Source of the DNA: Akanthomyces muscarius
Lineage: Eukaryota; Ascomycota; Sordariomycetes; Hypocreales; Cordycipitaceae
Direction of reading: 5' to 3'
Length of the DNA stretch: 64,000 nt
Assembly: GCF_028009165.1 (NCBI RefSeq)
Contig: NW_026611618.1
Coordinates: 2,170,001-2,234,000 of the forward strand
Position 1 is the stretch's first letter. Each line of letters starts with the position of its first letter. A program made the position numbers and the translations under genes. A model generated the notes under the pieces. That model did not search any database and had not been told where the DNA came from. It saw nothing but the letters and a program-made list of their open reading frames with translations. Positions 11,808 through 22,179 of the stretch are shown piece by piece.

Positions 11808-14136
11808 TCAGTGGATAATCTCCAACTCATCATCGTCATCCTCCATGGCAATCTGTCTGGTAGATAGATCCATACCCAGGCTCTCTCTCCCAGCCTCACG
11901 AACGCCCTTTTCCGTGACAAAGCGCGTCTTCTTACGGACTGGCGAGCGCGACTTTTTCGGCTCCCCGGAACCAGCTGTCTTCATGCTCGTCAGCTTCTCC
12001 CTCAGGTCACTGCCCCAGCCATATGCCGCCGATGACCTGTTGCTACCAGTGGTCACGACGCTGGACTGCGAGCTGCCCATGCGTTTCCGCTTCACTGGGC
12101 TCAAATGAATCTGTCGATCAGCTCCCCCTCGCAACAGATCCAGCGTAGATGCATCTGACGCAGAGTCTGCTGCGCTAGGCCCGGCTCCTGAGGCTTGGCT
12201 TCCACCTGCCTGGGAGTTTGTCGTAGCCTTGGCTCCTGCAAATTTCATGTATTCTCGTCCGGCAGCGCTTCCTACTTGCCCCAGCTTGTTCATGATTTCT
12301 CTCTCCTTTTCTTTCGCCTCCAGGTTCCGCTTCAAAAATTCAGCGCGTTCTTTCCGGTCTCCGAGACTAATGTCTTTCCCATCAATCAAGTCCGCTGAAC
12401 TCATTGAGCGCGCCGCAAACCAATGCGTCTGTGTCTCGCGATCAAAATTATTGTTGGCGTCTTTCCTTGGCTGCCATCGGCCACCTCCGTGTCCCGATCT
12501 TCCACCGCGGTTGTGGCCTCCGAAGCCACTGGTGTTCATCTCTATTCGTGAAGACTTCTGCTTCTTGACCGCTTCGTTTGAGTGATACTCGCAAAATTCT
12601 GTTCGCTTTTTGTTGACCCACGAACCACAGGGGTTGCCGTCTTTCTTGACAGATTTGCAGAATCCCAAATCACGAGCAATTCCAATTTCCAAAATGGTGT
12701 CCTCATCGGAATTAATGACAAGACTAAAACGCCCCGTATCGTGCCTGCCCGGCGGAGGTGGCATAATGTTCGGGTTCAGGATGGCAATAACAGTGCCTTC
12801 GCTTAGTTTCCAGAATCGTTCAAAACCGCTGTTGAATAGAAATAGATCAACCTCAAAACCAAGGTCCACTAGGGTCATGATCATATATTTGCCTCTGTCC
12901 TCGTCCTTATTCTTGCCTGTTCCTGGCTTATGTGAGCGAGGCTCCGATTTCTTCGCCAGAATACCAAACACGACAACATCTTGTTCGATATCGGGCAGAC
13001 TAAAGTCAGGTGCTTTGACAGCACGCAACAAGTCTTTGATGTTGTATGCTTTCTTGCCAGAAACGCCACGAGTGAGGACGTTGTGTGGGAGAATTCGCCG
13101 AGAGAGGTGAAAGTTAGAGTACAGCTCATACGACGGCTGCTCCTCTTCGGACGTAGGAGCTAGGGAAGAGGTTGCGCTGGCATTATTCACCTGTTCGTCG
13201 GTAGCGCCGTATGTAAGTTTGCCAGAGGGCGCTGTGCGGCTTCTTGTCAAAAATTCACCTGTCGATTTCTTGGTCCCTAGAACTTGGTCTCTGGAAAACG
13301 TAGGTGGTGCCAACGGGACATCTGGGATCTCTACAGCATCCTTTTTGTAAACATCCATCTCGTCCCTTCCAATCCCAAAGGCATTGGACCGGACGCTTCG
13401 GATCCTCGCTTGGCGCTCCTTGCGGAATGCCTCCTCCGTTCGTAGCCCTGTGAGGCGCTCATTGAAACTGCTTGCTTGCGGAGCTTCTGACGACGAGGTT
13501 GCGAGCGAGCCAACACCTGATCGCGAACCCACTGCACTGTGCAGACGTTTATGGCTTGGAGCCCGCTTCAGGGAAATGTCTTTGGCCGTCAAGCCCTTGT
13601 CAATACCCAAGAGCACCCGACTAGGCGATGTCTGTAGTTGCGGGGCTTGAAGCTTTCGGACTGGCGATGCGGGGACCTGGATGGCGTTTTGATTGCGTGC
13701 CGGGCTCTTGGGTATTTGTCGGCGGTCCAAGATGGAAGGCGAGGCTGATAGCGCAGTTCTCCCGCCGCTACTACTCCCGGCATCTGTTTTTCCTCTTGCA
13801 TTTTGCAGTTTCTTGAGTCGCAGCTTTGCTTGTATTTCCTGTAGCTTAAGCTGCAGAGTCTCCTCGTCATCTTCGTCTTCGTCGTCGCTAGCGCCTCGAA
13901 TTCCCAGTCCAATACCGGCAGAACTTGAAGGGCTCGAATAGAGGCGACTGCCACGAGAGGGCGAAGGGGTCGGAGAGGTTTGTAGCATTTCGCGGTATCG
14001 TTCCCGGCCTTTGGGGGTGCTAAGAAGCGCTTCGTGTGGGGATCGCGGAGGCCATTGCTGTCCCGGTTCTTTGCCGCCTGCGCTGGGTTAGTATCAGGTC
14101 GAAAAGACAGGAGGTAGTACACATACCTGGAGCCAT
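11808..14136 (-). CDS. mcm10: Replication initiation factor Mcm10
   Basis: Exon 1 is only 10 nt (14136-14127). A 49-bp intron with CTAAC follows, and exon 2 runs 14077-11808, giving 759 residues. The spliced start reads MAPGGKEPGQQWPP and continues through SPHEALLSTPKGRERYREML. The conserved core has an OB-fold with LSRRILPHNVLTRG, then FGILAKK, then VDLGFEVDLFLF. The Mcm10 zinc motif at about residue 475 shows Cys, Cys, Cys and His as CKSVKKDGNPC and FCEYH. Mcm10 loads with the CMG helicase and recruits Pol alpha at origins. The C-terminal third is basic and low-complexity. The gene is divergent from RNase H2B, 542 bp away. Confidence 0.93.
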
Positions 14137-14678
14137 TTTGTTCGGCGCCGGTGTGCCCTGGCAAGGGTGTTTGATGTCAGGCCTGCATGTGGGCTGCGCG
14201 GCACAACTAGTCAAGATGGGCGCGCAACACAAGAAGACAGCCAGGTAGATCCGACCAACACTTGTGCATCTGGTCGCTACCGCCGATGACCTTGATGATG
14301 CTGTAAATGTAAATCGCGGAAGAAAAAAACTAAGGGCGCGAAAGAGGCAAGATGTATGGAGGTGAAACGACAGACGGTGAGAAACAGGCTTAGCGCCATC
14401 GCTACTTGTTCTGGCGCTGATTTTCGTTTGCTGCGCCCGGCTCCGCTGTGCCTAGTTGGCCGCATGTCTGGGGACGCGTAAAGCGCGTTCTGGCTATTAA
14501 AGGTCGGCGCAATTGGGGCTGCACAAGCATCTACGCTACGATCCATCATCCCAGCTTTTCCGCAATTCGCGTCGTTTGCCTTTCTTGCTCGTACGATTTA
14601 CTTTTTGGACTACATTTACGCTTCACAGGGCTTGATTTATTGGATACAGTATTGGACACCCACCCCGAAGCTGCCACT
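14137..14678. promoter_or_regulatory. Divergent promoter shared by mcm10 and RNase H2B
   Basis: This 542-bp region drives two replication-related genes in opposite directions. It contains ACGCGT (MluI cell-cycle box) at 14474-14479 and, on the minus strand, an E2F/SBF-like TTTCGCGCCC at 14343-14334. These are sequence matches; G1/S control is inferred. Confidence 0.6.
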
Positions 14679-15983
14679 ATGAGAGGCACGCGATCCTCGA
14701 AACCTGCCGCGGCCGACGCCCCCAAAGACGCCCCAGGCTCAAAGTCGAAATACGCCGTGTCGTCGAAAACAGGAGAGCCTTCCAAGCTTTTTATCCTGCC
14801 CCGTTCAGCCACAGCAGACGCACGAATCGTCTCCCTCCCACACCCCCGAAGTGGACTGCCGTCGCGATATCTAGTCTGTCCTGAGACGGGCCTCTACGAA
14901 TTCACGAAAGTCGCAGCTCCGAAGACGGCGCCACGCAGCTGGCTTATTGCATCCGTCAACACCGACAAGGAGAAGCAGAGCAGAATTGACAGCGCAGAGA
15001 CGGCTGCCAGCGCAGATCTGTTTGTGGCGACGCATGCCGACCCTCTGTTTCTACTACTCCCTGCATTAATAGATGCCAAGGCAACCAGGCCCTCAACAGA
15101 GCAGAAACGCCTATTTCTCTCCTTCGAAGACTACGTTGACAAGCTGCCGGAAAAGTCGTCAAATTTGTGGGAAATTGCGCGATGGCCGAAGACGAAGGCG
15201 CTCTTGGAATCCAGACTGGCTGCGATATGCGATACTGTGGACGCCGGAGACGAGTCCATGTTCCGGGTTAGCGAGGAGAAGCTGTTCTCTGTAATACTTT
15301 CCAAGGCTACGCGTCTCGCTTCGGGAGGGTTGCCTGCCAGTGTCGAGGAGAAGTTTGTGCAGAAGGCTCTAGAGGCGCCCATCCTGCTGCGCAGTTTGAG
15401 CAGCGTCGCTGGCCCGGCCGCGGGTGTCGCTGCGACCCTCGAAGGTGCAGAGTCTGGAGCTTCCACACCAAAGACGGAGTCCGCGGAGTCTCAATCCAGT
15501 GCCGCAACTGACGGTTCGACCTTGAGCGCGGTTTCACAACCTTCTACCGCGGCGTCCTCGTTTTCAGAAGACGATGTCGCCGTGACGACCGCCATGACGG
15601 CGTCGCCCGAAGTCGTCCAGCTGCAGCGCCTTCGTGTCGCATTTAATTTCATCTGTGCCAGCTACATCCCACAGACTATCGCCGAACAGCTGAAGCAATC
15701 GCTCAGCAACAACGCGGCATGCAAGACGGACTTTGAGCCGCTTGACGCATACATGACCGAGCTCGAGAAGCTACGCAAGGAGACCATGGCGACTCGCCCG
15801 ACTGGCGACTTTTCGAGAAAACGCGTGCGAGATGAGGAGGAGGACGAAGCACGGCTGGAAAAGAAGAGGAAGATGGAGGAGGATAAGAAGCGCAAGGCGA
15901 CTGAAAGCCGAGGCGTAAGAGACTTGAAAAAGGTCAACACGACGGGAATGAAGAAGCTCAGTGCGTTTTTCACGAAAAAATAA
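14679..15983 (+). CDS. RNH202: Ribonuclease H2 subunit B
   Basis: A single exon of 434 residues. The open frame extends 5' to 14448, but the ATG at 14679 (MRGTRSSKPAA) begins the family-like part. The N-terminal triple-barrel region shows LFILPRS, RYLVCPETGLYEF and DPLFLLLPAL; the Ydr279/Rnh202 helical domain shows FLSFEDYVDKLPE and WEIARWPKTKALL. The tail is charged and coiled and ends MKKLSAFFTKK. MKKLSAFF is a PCNA-interacting (PIP) motif at the same place as in human RNASEH2B. The subunit has no catalytic site; it helps form the heterotrimer that removes ribonucleotides and RNA primers from DNA. Nuclear. Confidence 0.87.
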   Translation: MRGTRSSKPAAADAPKDAPGSKSKYAVSSKTGEPSKLFILPRSATADARIVSLPHPRSGLPSRYLVCPETGLYEFTKVAAPKTAPRSWLIASVNTDKEKQSRIDSAETAASADLFVATHADPLFLLLPALIDAKATRPSTEQKRLFLSFEDYVDKLPEKSSNLWEIARWPKTKALLESRLAAICDTVDAGDESMFRVSEEKLFSVILSKATRLASGGLPASVEEKFVQKALEAPILLRSLSSVAGPAAGVAATLEGAESGASTPKTESAESQSSAATDGSTLSAVSQPSTAASSFSEDDVAVTTAMTASPEVVQLQRLRVAFNFICASYIPQTIAEQLKQSLSNNAACKTDFEPLDAYMTELEKLRKETMATRPTGDFSRKRVRDEEEDEARLEKKRKMEEDKKRKATESRGVRDLKKVNTTGMKKLSAFFTKK

Positions 15984-16053
15984 TGGCCCCGGGGGCATGG
16001 GTATCTATTGTAATAAGTGTAATATGATCATGAAGTGCTTCCTTTCAGCATGT

Positions 16054-16806
16054 CTATCTTGTTCCTCGTGACCGTGTGCTTCTCGCAGTTCCTACACCTC
16101 GCCCTATGGCTGAGGTTCCACGACTGCTGGAGCTCGACGTATTTTGTGATGAGTAGCTGGAACCAGCGCCGATGCGCGATCCTGCTCTTGCCCGCGCACG
16201 AGATGCTGTCCCGCGTGAGCTTGATGTTCCGCGGATGGGTCGAGCGCCGGGAGCCAGCCTGCGTTTTGTTTCTTCCTCTTCTCTACGGCGGCGCAGCTCC
16301 TCGCGGCGCTGTTCTTCCTCGCGCGCCCTGCGCTCGGCCTCTTGCTGCCGCTGGAGAGCTTCAGCTTCCTGTTCGGCGAGGTCTTCTGTGGTACCTTTCC
16401 ATCTGGGATCGAGGATCAGGCGCTGGTTGTGTTCTGTTTGGGAGAGAATTCGGGTCCATGTGTTAAGAAGAGTCGACGCGTTGTTTACAGTTTGCGTCAC
16501 GACCTAGATGCCGGGTGCATTAGCAATTGAAAGCGTTTGATGACATGACGGCATGCGAAATGAGTCTGGACATACATCCATGTTACCCGCAGCTTGCTCC
16601 AGGGTGCCAATGAGGCCTTCTATAGCCTCGTTGACATTTTTGACGCCCTCGAGCTCCTTGCGCAGCAGCGCATCGCGATCGGGGCCTTCAGACGCTGGCG
16701 TGCGCGGGGTCCTGGGCGTCTTTGGCGTCTTGGGTGTTTTCGGCGGTCGCGTGTGCTGGGGGGACGCCCAAATGTCGGATTCGGTATACTCTGAGTCGTC
16801 GGCCAT
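16054..16806 (-). CDS. DUO1: DASH/Dam1 complex subunit Duo1
   Basis: Two exons (16806-16576 and 16503-16054, 72-bp intron, phase 0) give 226 residues. The start is MADDSEYTESDIWASP. A tandem run of Thr-Pro dipeptides (KTPKTPKTPRTPRTP) follows. The Duo1 core has NEAIEGLIGTLEQA before the intron and STLLNTWTRILSQTEHNQRL after it. The tail is a long Glu/Arg coiled coil, then Ser/Arg/Gly-rich. Duo1 is part of the DASH ring that couples kinetochores to microtubules. The gene is convergent with RNase H2B (70 bp between stops) and divergent from the unknown gene at 17711. Confidence 0.9.
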
Positions 16807-17710
16807 GATGGCTGGCTTAGGGTGGTTGGATTGGACAATACGGGAATCAACAACAAGAATATCAACAAACATGGGCAAGGGCTGGATGGAGGGTGGTGCG
16901 ACGTGAGGGGGATGTGCGACGAAACCGTGGTGGAGAGGCTTTGAGATGGTGGAGGCTGCTGCTGTGCATCTGTGTACCACTGCCAGTAAGGTAAGGTACC
17001 TCTTACTAGGGTGTGCAAGCTCTGGGCGTGCAAACGGCTGCAGCGGGCAGCCTTGGGTCTCTGCAGGTCACGGTAGGCGGCCACAGCCACACTCAAGGGT
17101 CGCTCGACCACTGTAAATAGAATGACCACTCAGACTGTGAACAGAACCCGCACCGCGCCAATAAGACCACTTTAATGGACCAGACGCCCTTGCGACACGA
17201 GAATAACGCGTCCTACCTCAGAGGACGCGTCGTGGGTGGCCGTTGTGCAGCTTTTTTTCGATAGAGTGGGGCCAGGCTCAGACGCACTGAAGGGGGGCTG
17301 GTCTGGCACCCACGTATCCATGCCTGTGCCCCAGCCTCCTCCTTGTGTCGCCGCACTAGAACATCAACCTCCTGCTCCCACGATTTTGCAACACCTTTTC
17401 TACCCTGCATCACATTACCAAAACAGTGTTTATGGTATTTTACCACGACTACAGCTCAATTCATCCTTGATTCCCATCACATAAATTGCAGCTATCATTA
17501 GTCCTGGGCATTCTACCTGCGTTATTTATCCTCTTACCGCTTTTTCTGCTATTATTGCTTGTTAGCTGTCTTTGTGTCTATCGACCCTCGTCCGGAGCCG
17601 GTGATTCTACCCAAAAGACAGTTGCGCGAGTAGCTCATCTCGTCCGTTCTCTCGTCTCGCAGCCACGCCCCACAGCTTGTGCAGCAATTGCGCTCACAGT
17701 GACACAACAT
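16807..17710. promoter_or_regulatory. Divergent promoter between duo1 and the gene at 17711
   Basis: A 904-bp region with no supported coding sequence. It holds a closely spaced pair of ACGCGT boxes. The part from 17486 to 17710 is open in the frame of the right-hand gene and would encode a hydrophobic stretch, but it has no ATG and is read as leader. Confidence 0.65.
17206..17230. promoter_or_regulatory. Inverted pair of MluI cell-cycle boxes
   Basis: Arms ACGCGTCC (17206-17213) and GGACGCGT (17223-17230) form a perfect inverted repeat with a 9-bp centre. ACGCGT is the MBF (Mbp1/Swi6) site in yeasts. Use by both flanking genes is an inference. Confidence 0.55.
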
Positions 17711-18991
17711 ATGATGGCTTCCAGGATGGCCGCCAGAACCCCGTCGCCGCCGCCGCCGGCAGAGGAAATGCTGGTCCCGTCAGCGCCGCGCTACGGATAC
17801 CAAGACGACTATTTACCCTACCCCAAACCCAGTCGTTCCACGCGAAGCTCGACTCAGCGCAACCGCACACCGTCACCTCCCACGTCTCGCCAACGGCCTC
17901 TTGCCTCACCTCGCGGTGCCAGACGAGCCAACAACCAAAGCAACGCCGCCATGGTCTCTCCAGTCCCCTCGCCCCGCAAGAAGCGCCAGCCTCCTGCCGA
18001 CAGCAGCGGTCGCAGTGTTTCCGGCTCACTTACTGCTCAGAACATTGCAAACGCCGCCGCCGCTCTCGGCCCTTTCGATCTTCCGCCTACCAGCAACCCA
18101 GTGACTTCTTCTGTTCGCGCCGCCTCCTCTCGCTCCGGCGGCATGCTTCCTACACCTTCAAAAACCCCTTCAAAACCTGCCAACAAGAAGACAGCCGCTG
18201 AAATTTCCTCCTTTGCCCGCAACCTGTTCCCTGGCGACGATTCGGCGTTGAGACGAAAGCCCAAGTCATATTCTGGCATCGGGATGGATAGCTTTACCGC
18301 CGACCGGGACGATGAGCCCATTGAGATCTTCACGGATACCAAGGACTCGATTCCTGAAATTGACACCAGCGACGACAACCCGTTTTATACCGGCCCTGCC
18401 AAGCAAGAGACTGAGACCAGCCCACGTCGCAGCCGTAGAAAGGTTGTGATTCCCGGTGAGGGCTCTCAGTCGCTGGAGGACGCTACTCACCGCGAAGACG
18501 GCATGGTTTACGTTTTCCGCGGCAAGAAGTTCTGGCGTAGGTTTGCCGACGAGACTGAAGAGGAAATGGACCAGGAAACTCGCCTTGCTCGGCCCCTTAC
18601 CCGATCTTCCGTCAAGCCACGACTGCTCTTCCCTCCCAAGCAGGCAGAACAATCCGAGATGGACATGGAAGATGAGGAGGCCGCCACTGATGTCGAGGAT
18701 GAAGTCAAGGAACGCATCGCTGGCCCGATCCCCCAAACACCTGTCAAGAGCCACAAGGAGACTGCCAAAACGCCAGAGGCCCCGAGATACGCGCCTGTAT
18801 CTCCGCCCGAAACCAGAAGAACGACCAGATCAACCAACAAGCTCTCGGGCGAAGAAATGCCGATCAAGAATCCCAAGCGTCAGGCCAGCCTGTTCGACGC
18901 ATGGCCACGCACAAAGGAGCACAAGGCGACACCCACCAAGAGAGCTGGCGAGGGCCTCGCCTCGACTCCCGCCAAGCGCACTCGCGCTTAG
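17711..18991 (+). CDS. Ser/Thr-Pro-rich protein of unknown function
   Basis: A single exon of 426 residues. The first ATGs in frame are 17711 and 17714 (MMASRMAARTPS). I do not recognise the family. The N-terminal half is disordered and basic, with many SP/TP sites, several matching the full CDK consensus (SPRKK, TPSK, TPVK, TPTK, TPAK). Islands that look conserved are EISSFARNLFPGDD, KSYSGIGMDSF, DNPFYTG and DGMVYVFRGKKFWRRFA. The C-terminus has KRQASLFDAWPRTK, which resembles but does not match a PCNA-binding box, and ends in basic residues (AKRTRA) typical of nuclear proteins. Its promoter carries paired MluI boxes shared with duo1, suggesting a cell-cycle role. No function is assigned. 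Confidence 0.85.
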   Translation: MMASRMAARTPSPPPPAEEMLVPSAPRYGYQDDYLPYPKPSRSTRSSTQRNRTPSPPTSRQRPLASPRGARRANNQSNAAMVSPVPSPRKKRQPPADSSGRSVSGSLTAQNIANAAAALGPFDLPPTSNPVTSSVRAASSRSGGMLPTPSKTPSKPANKKTAAEISSFARNLFPGDDSALRRKPKSYSGIGMDSFTADRDDEPIEIFTDTKDSIPEIDTSDDNPFYTGPAKQETETSPRRSRRKVVIPGEGSQSLEDATHREDGMVYVFRGKKFWRRFADETEEEMDQETRLARPLTRSSVKPRLLFPPKQAEQSEMDMEDEEAATDVEDEVKERIAGPIPQTPVKSHKETAKTPEAPRYAPVSPPETRRTTRSTNKLSGEEMPIKNPKRQASLFDAWPRTKEHKATPTKRAGEGLASTPAKRTRA

Positions 18992-19572
18992 ACGACTGGC
19001 CGTGACGAAAAGCCTGTCGTTTTGTATCACGAGAATTACTTTTTTTAATGATTCATGCTGCCGCATACACATCTATGCCGCTCAGCCACTCTTTCTTCTT
19101 TTCTGCAAATTCTTCATTTTTTTCACAAGTCTGTTTGTTACCTAGTTAAGAAAACCCAGCGGTGGAGAGAAAGCGAAACGCATCGGGATATTGGGGCGTC
19201 CGGAGGGAGTACATTTTGTTTAAGTACCTGTTTTACTTTACGTTGTAGACTGATCAACTGAGAAATGCATCTTCTCGCAACAATCAATCTTTTTTTTTCT
19301 TGAGGATTTATTGATCCTTGACCCAAGTGAAAACCTCACCCACCAGCAAACAGCTCATCAGGTCGTCACTTGCTTTACTGCCCCACCTCGGCCTCCCGTA
19401 TCGGCGCCTGGTTTTCTGCGGGTTAAAAAGTAGCCCCTCCATCACGAGCTTCTGCCGATTACCTCTTTTGCCAGCAAGTTTACAGCTGCCGCAAGAAGCT
19501 GTCAAGTTCGGGTCAGCATTTTGTTTCAACTGTTTGTGATATAAACCGTCCCAATTGAGACACCGCGCCGCC
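18992..19572. other. Intergenic: 3' flank and pby1 promoter
   Basis: Tandem-oriented neighbours. The stretch is pyrimidine-rich before 19573 and the start sits in a strong context (GCCGCCATG). Nothing else was recognised. Confidence 0.6.
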
Positions 19573-22179
19573 ATGCACATCCTGGTCACCAACGACGATG
19601 GCCCGCCCTCGAGCAAGGCGTCGCCCTACATCCACGCCTTTGTGAAGCACCTTAAAGAAGCCGGCCACGATGTCTCGGTCTGCCTGCCCAACACGCAGCG
19701 CTCCTGGATCGGCAAGGCGCACATGATTGGCCAGACGCTGAAGCCGCTGTACTTTCGCCCGTCAGCCAACATCTACGGCGACGACACCGAGGGCACCACG
19801 AATGCGCTGCCCGACACGTCGGGCGAGGGCGACGAGGAATGGATCCTGGTGGACGGCACGCCGGCCTCGTGCGTTCAGATTGGCCTGAACCACTTCTTCC
19901 ACAGCAAGGGCCCTGTCGACCTCGTCGTCAGCGGGCCCAACTACGGCCGCAACACGACGGCCATCTTCGCGCTGAGCTCGGGCACGCTCGGCGGCGCGCT
20001 CGAGGCGGCCGTCTGCAAGGTCAAGGCGATTGCCGTCAGCTTTGCCTTCTTCTCCCGCAACCACGACCCGGTCATCATCGACGCTGCGTGCCGGCAGGGT
20101 ATCAAGGTCATCGACGGCCTGTACAAGCAATGGCCGGCCGGCGGCAGCGTGGACCTGTACAGCGTCAACGTGCCGCTCGTCGAGGCCGTGGACACGCGCA
20201 AGACCTATCTCACCAAGATGCTGCAAAACTACTGGCAGGCCGGCGGCTGCTTCGAGGAGATTGACGACCCGAGCGCCGTGGACCCCGTCGAGGCAGAGGC
20301 CAGCATCCGCGAGGGAAACTCGTCTGCGACTCCGGCCAAGAATACTAGCGGCACAGGACATAAGCATAAGCACTTCAAATGGGCGCCGAGGTTCACCGAC
20401 GTCTATACTAGCGTCGAGGAGGCTGGGCCTGGCTCTGACGGATGGGTGGTCAAAGAAGGACACACAAGGTATGCTTTGTTGTTTTGATGTTTCGATGCTT
20501 CACTGCTAACATTAGGATTAGTGTTACACCTCTCAAGGCTAACTTTGCGCAAGCAGATGTAGGAAACGGTCTACAGGAGTTGAACTTGTGAGTAACCAAT
20601 TGTGTTTTACACCTCTACGATTGTAATGTGCTTTATTGGTGCTTGTTTCCTTTGAGTTTGAAGTCTAGATCTTCCTGGGTCAGTAGGAATAGATAAAGAC
20701 GGCGGACGGCGTGCATACATTTCAGTGGCATGTAAATTATACGTTCCATCTATAGACGCAATTCTCACCAATACTTCTCTCTATAGTTCAGAGCCTGCTG
20801 TGCGGGAAGAAAGCAACGTATTGGCCGTGAGACGGAAACTGCAAGATAGCACCGCTCCCGACAAGATTCAAGCATTTGTGGCTTACGACGACGAATATGT
20901 ACAACCTCTGATTGTGTCGGCGCTCAAGTCACTGCTGCCAGATGACCTGGTAGACCTAGTCACTGCCGTGGCTGTGACGGACGACGGCACGTTTTCAGCG
21001 TCACGCGCGCTTCCAACGCCCAATGCGCGCGCTCTACAGATTATGCCCTACGAGGCTCTCGACTTTGATCATGCCGCGGCCAGCCCCCGGTCGTACCTCA
21101 TCAACAGCTACATGATCCGCAAGGCGCTGATCCGCAAGCACTACCTCTCCACGACGGTCGAGCACTGGGTGGCCAAGAGGCCAGAGTCGGTGCTCAAGAC
21201 GCACGTGCAGCGCAGCGAGGCGTTCGAGGTCGACTATGCCGAGTTTTTGGACGACGCCCTCGTTGAAGCATTTGATCTTCGCGAGAGCCTTGCTCGCAAC
21301 GATGCGCTGGGCGTGGAGGCGCCGCCGCAGGACAGGCAGTGGTGGATTCTGAAGCCCGGCATGAGCGACCGCGGCCAGGGCATCCGTCTCTTCAGCACCA
21401 TGGACGAGTTGCAGGCCATCTTTGACGGGTGGGAGGAGGACCAGCCCGACACCGACGACGAGGAAGACGACGCGGACGACGAGCAAGCGCCCCGCGGCGG
21501 CGGCGGCAGCGAGGATGTCGAAAAGGACTACATTACGACTTCGCACCTGCGGCACTTTGTCGCCCAACCGTACATTCACCCGCCGCTGCTGCTCGCCGAC
21601 GGCGGCCACAAGTTCCACATCCGCACCTACGTCCTCTGCGCCGGCAGCATGCAGGTCTACGTGTACAGGCACATGCTCGCGCTCTTTGCCGCCAAGCCCT
21701 ACCGCGCGCCGTGGGACGCGCCCGACGACATTGAGTCCTTCCTGACCAACACATGTCTGCAAGCCTCACCGCACGAAACCACAGTGCAGCGCTTCTGGGC
21801 GCTCGAAGGGATAGCGCAGAGGACCAAGGAGGCCGTCTTTGGGCAGATTTGCGCCGTGACGGGCGACTTGTTCGAGGGCGCGGCGCGCGCCATGCCCGTC
21901 CACTTCCAGCCGCTGCCGAACGCGTTTGAGGTGTTTGGACTGGATTTCCTGGTGGACGCCGAGGGCTGCGCGTGGCTGCTCGAGGTGAATGCGTTTCCGG
22001 ACTTCAAGCAGACGGGCGGCGACCTGACGGATATTGTGGCCGGCTTCTGGAGGGGCGTGGTGAGGGAGGCGGTCGTGCCGTTCTTTGGGGTCGGCGAGGA
22101 GAGGCTGCTGGGTGGCGGGAGTGACGAGGAGCGAGGGGACATGGTGCGTGTGCGGGATGTCGGCTTGGGGAGAAGGTGA
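19573..22179 (+). CDS. PBY1: SurE phosphatase - tubulin-tyrosine-ligase-like fusion (Pby1 type)
   Basis: Three exons (19573-20468, 20516-20587 and 20787-22179) give 786 residues. The N-terminal SurE domain starts MHILVTNDDGPPSS, with the metal-binding DD, and has SGPNYGRNT. SurE proteins dephosphorylate nucleotides. The C-terminal half is a TTL-like ATP-grasp domain: SYLINSYMIRKALIRKHYL, WWILKPGMSDRGQGI, FHIRTYVL and WLLEVNAFPDF. The same order occurs in yeast Pby1 (about 750 residues), a P-body-associated protein. The TTL part has no usable ATG of its own, and the linker intron (199 bp, GTGAGT to CTATAG) restores one frame. If that intron is retained, translation stops at 20589-20591 and gives SurE alone. 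A further exon hidden in this longer intron cannot be excluded. Confidence 0.85.

Noticed and set aside
17486..17710. Hydrophobic N-terminal extension of the gene at 17711
   Set aside because: No ATG in this part; it begins at a TTG and is better explained as the leader.
20725..22179. Tubulin-tyrosine-ligase-like domain as a separate gene
   Set aside because: It would start at GTG with no ATG until deep in the domain, while a normal intron joins it in frame to the SurE domain.
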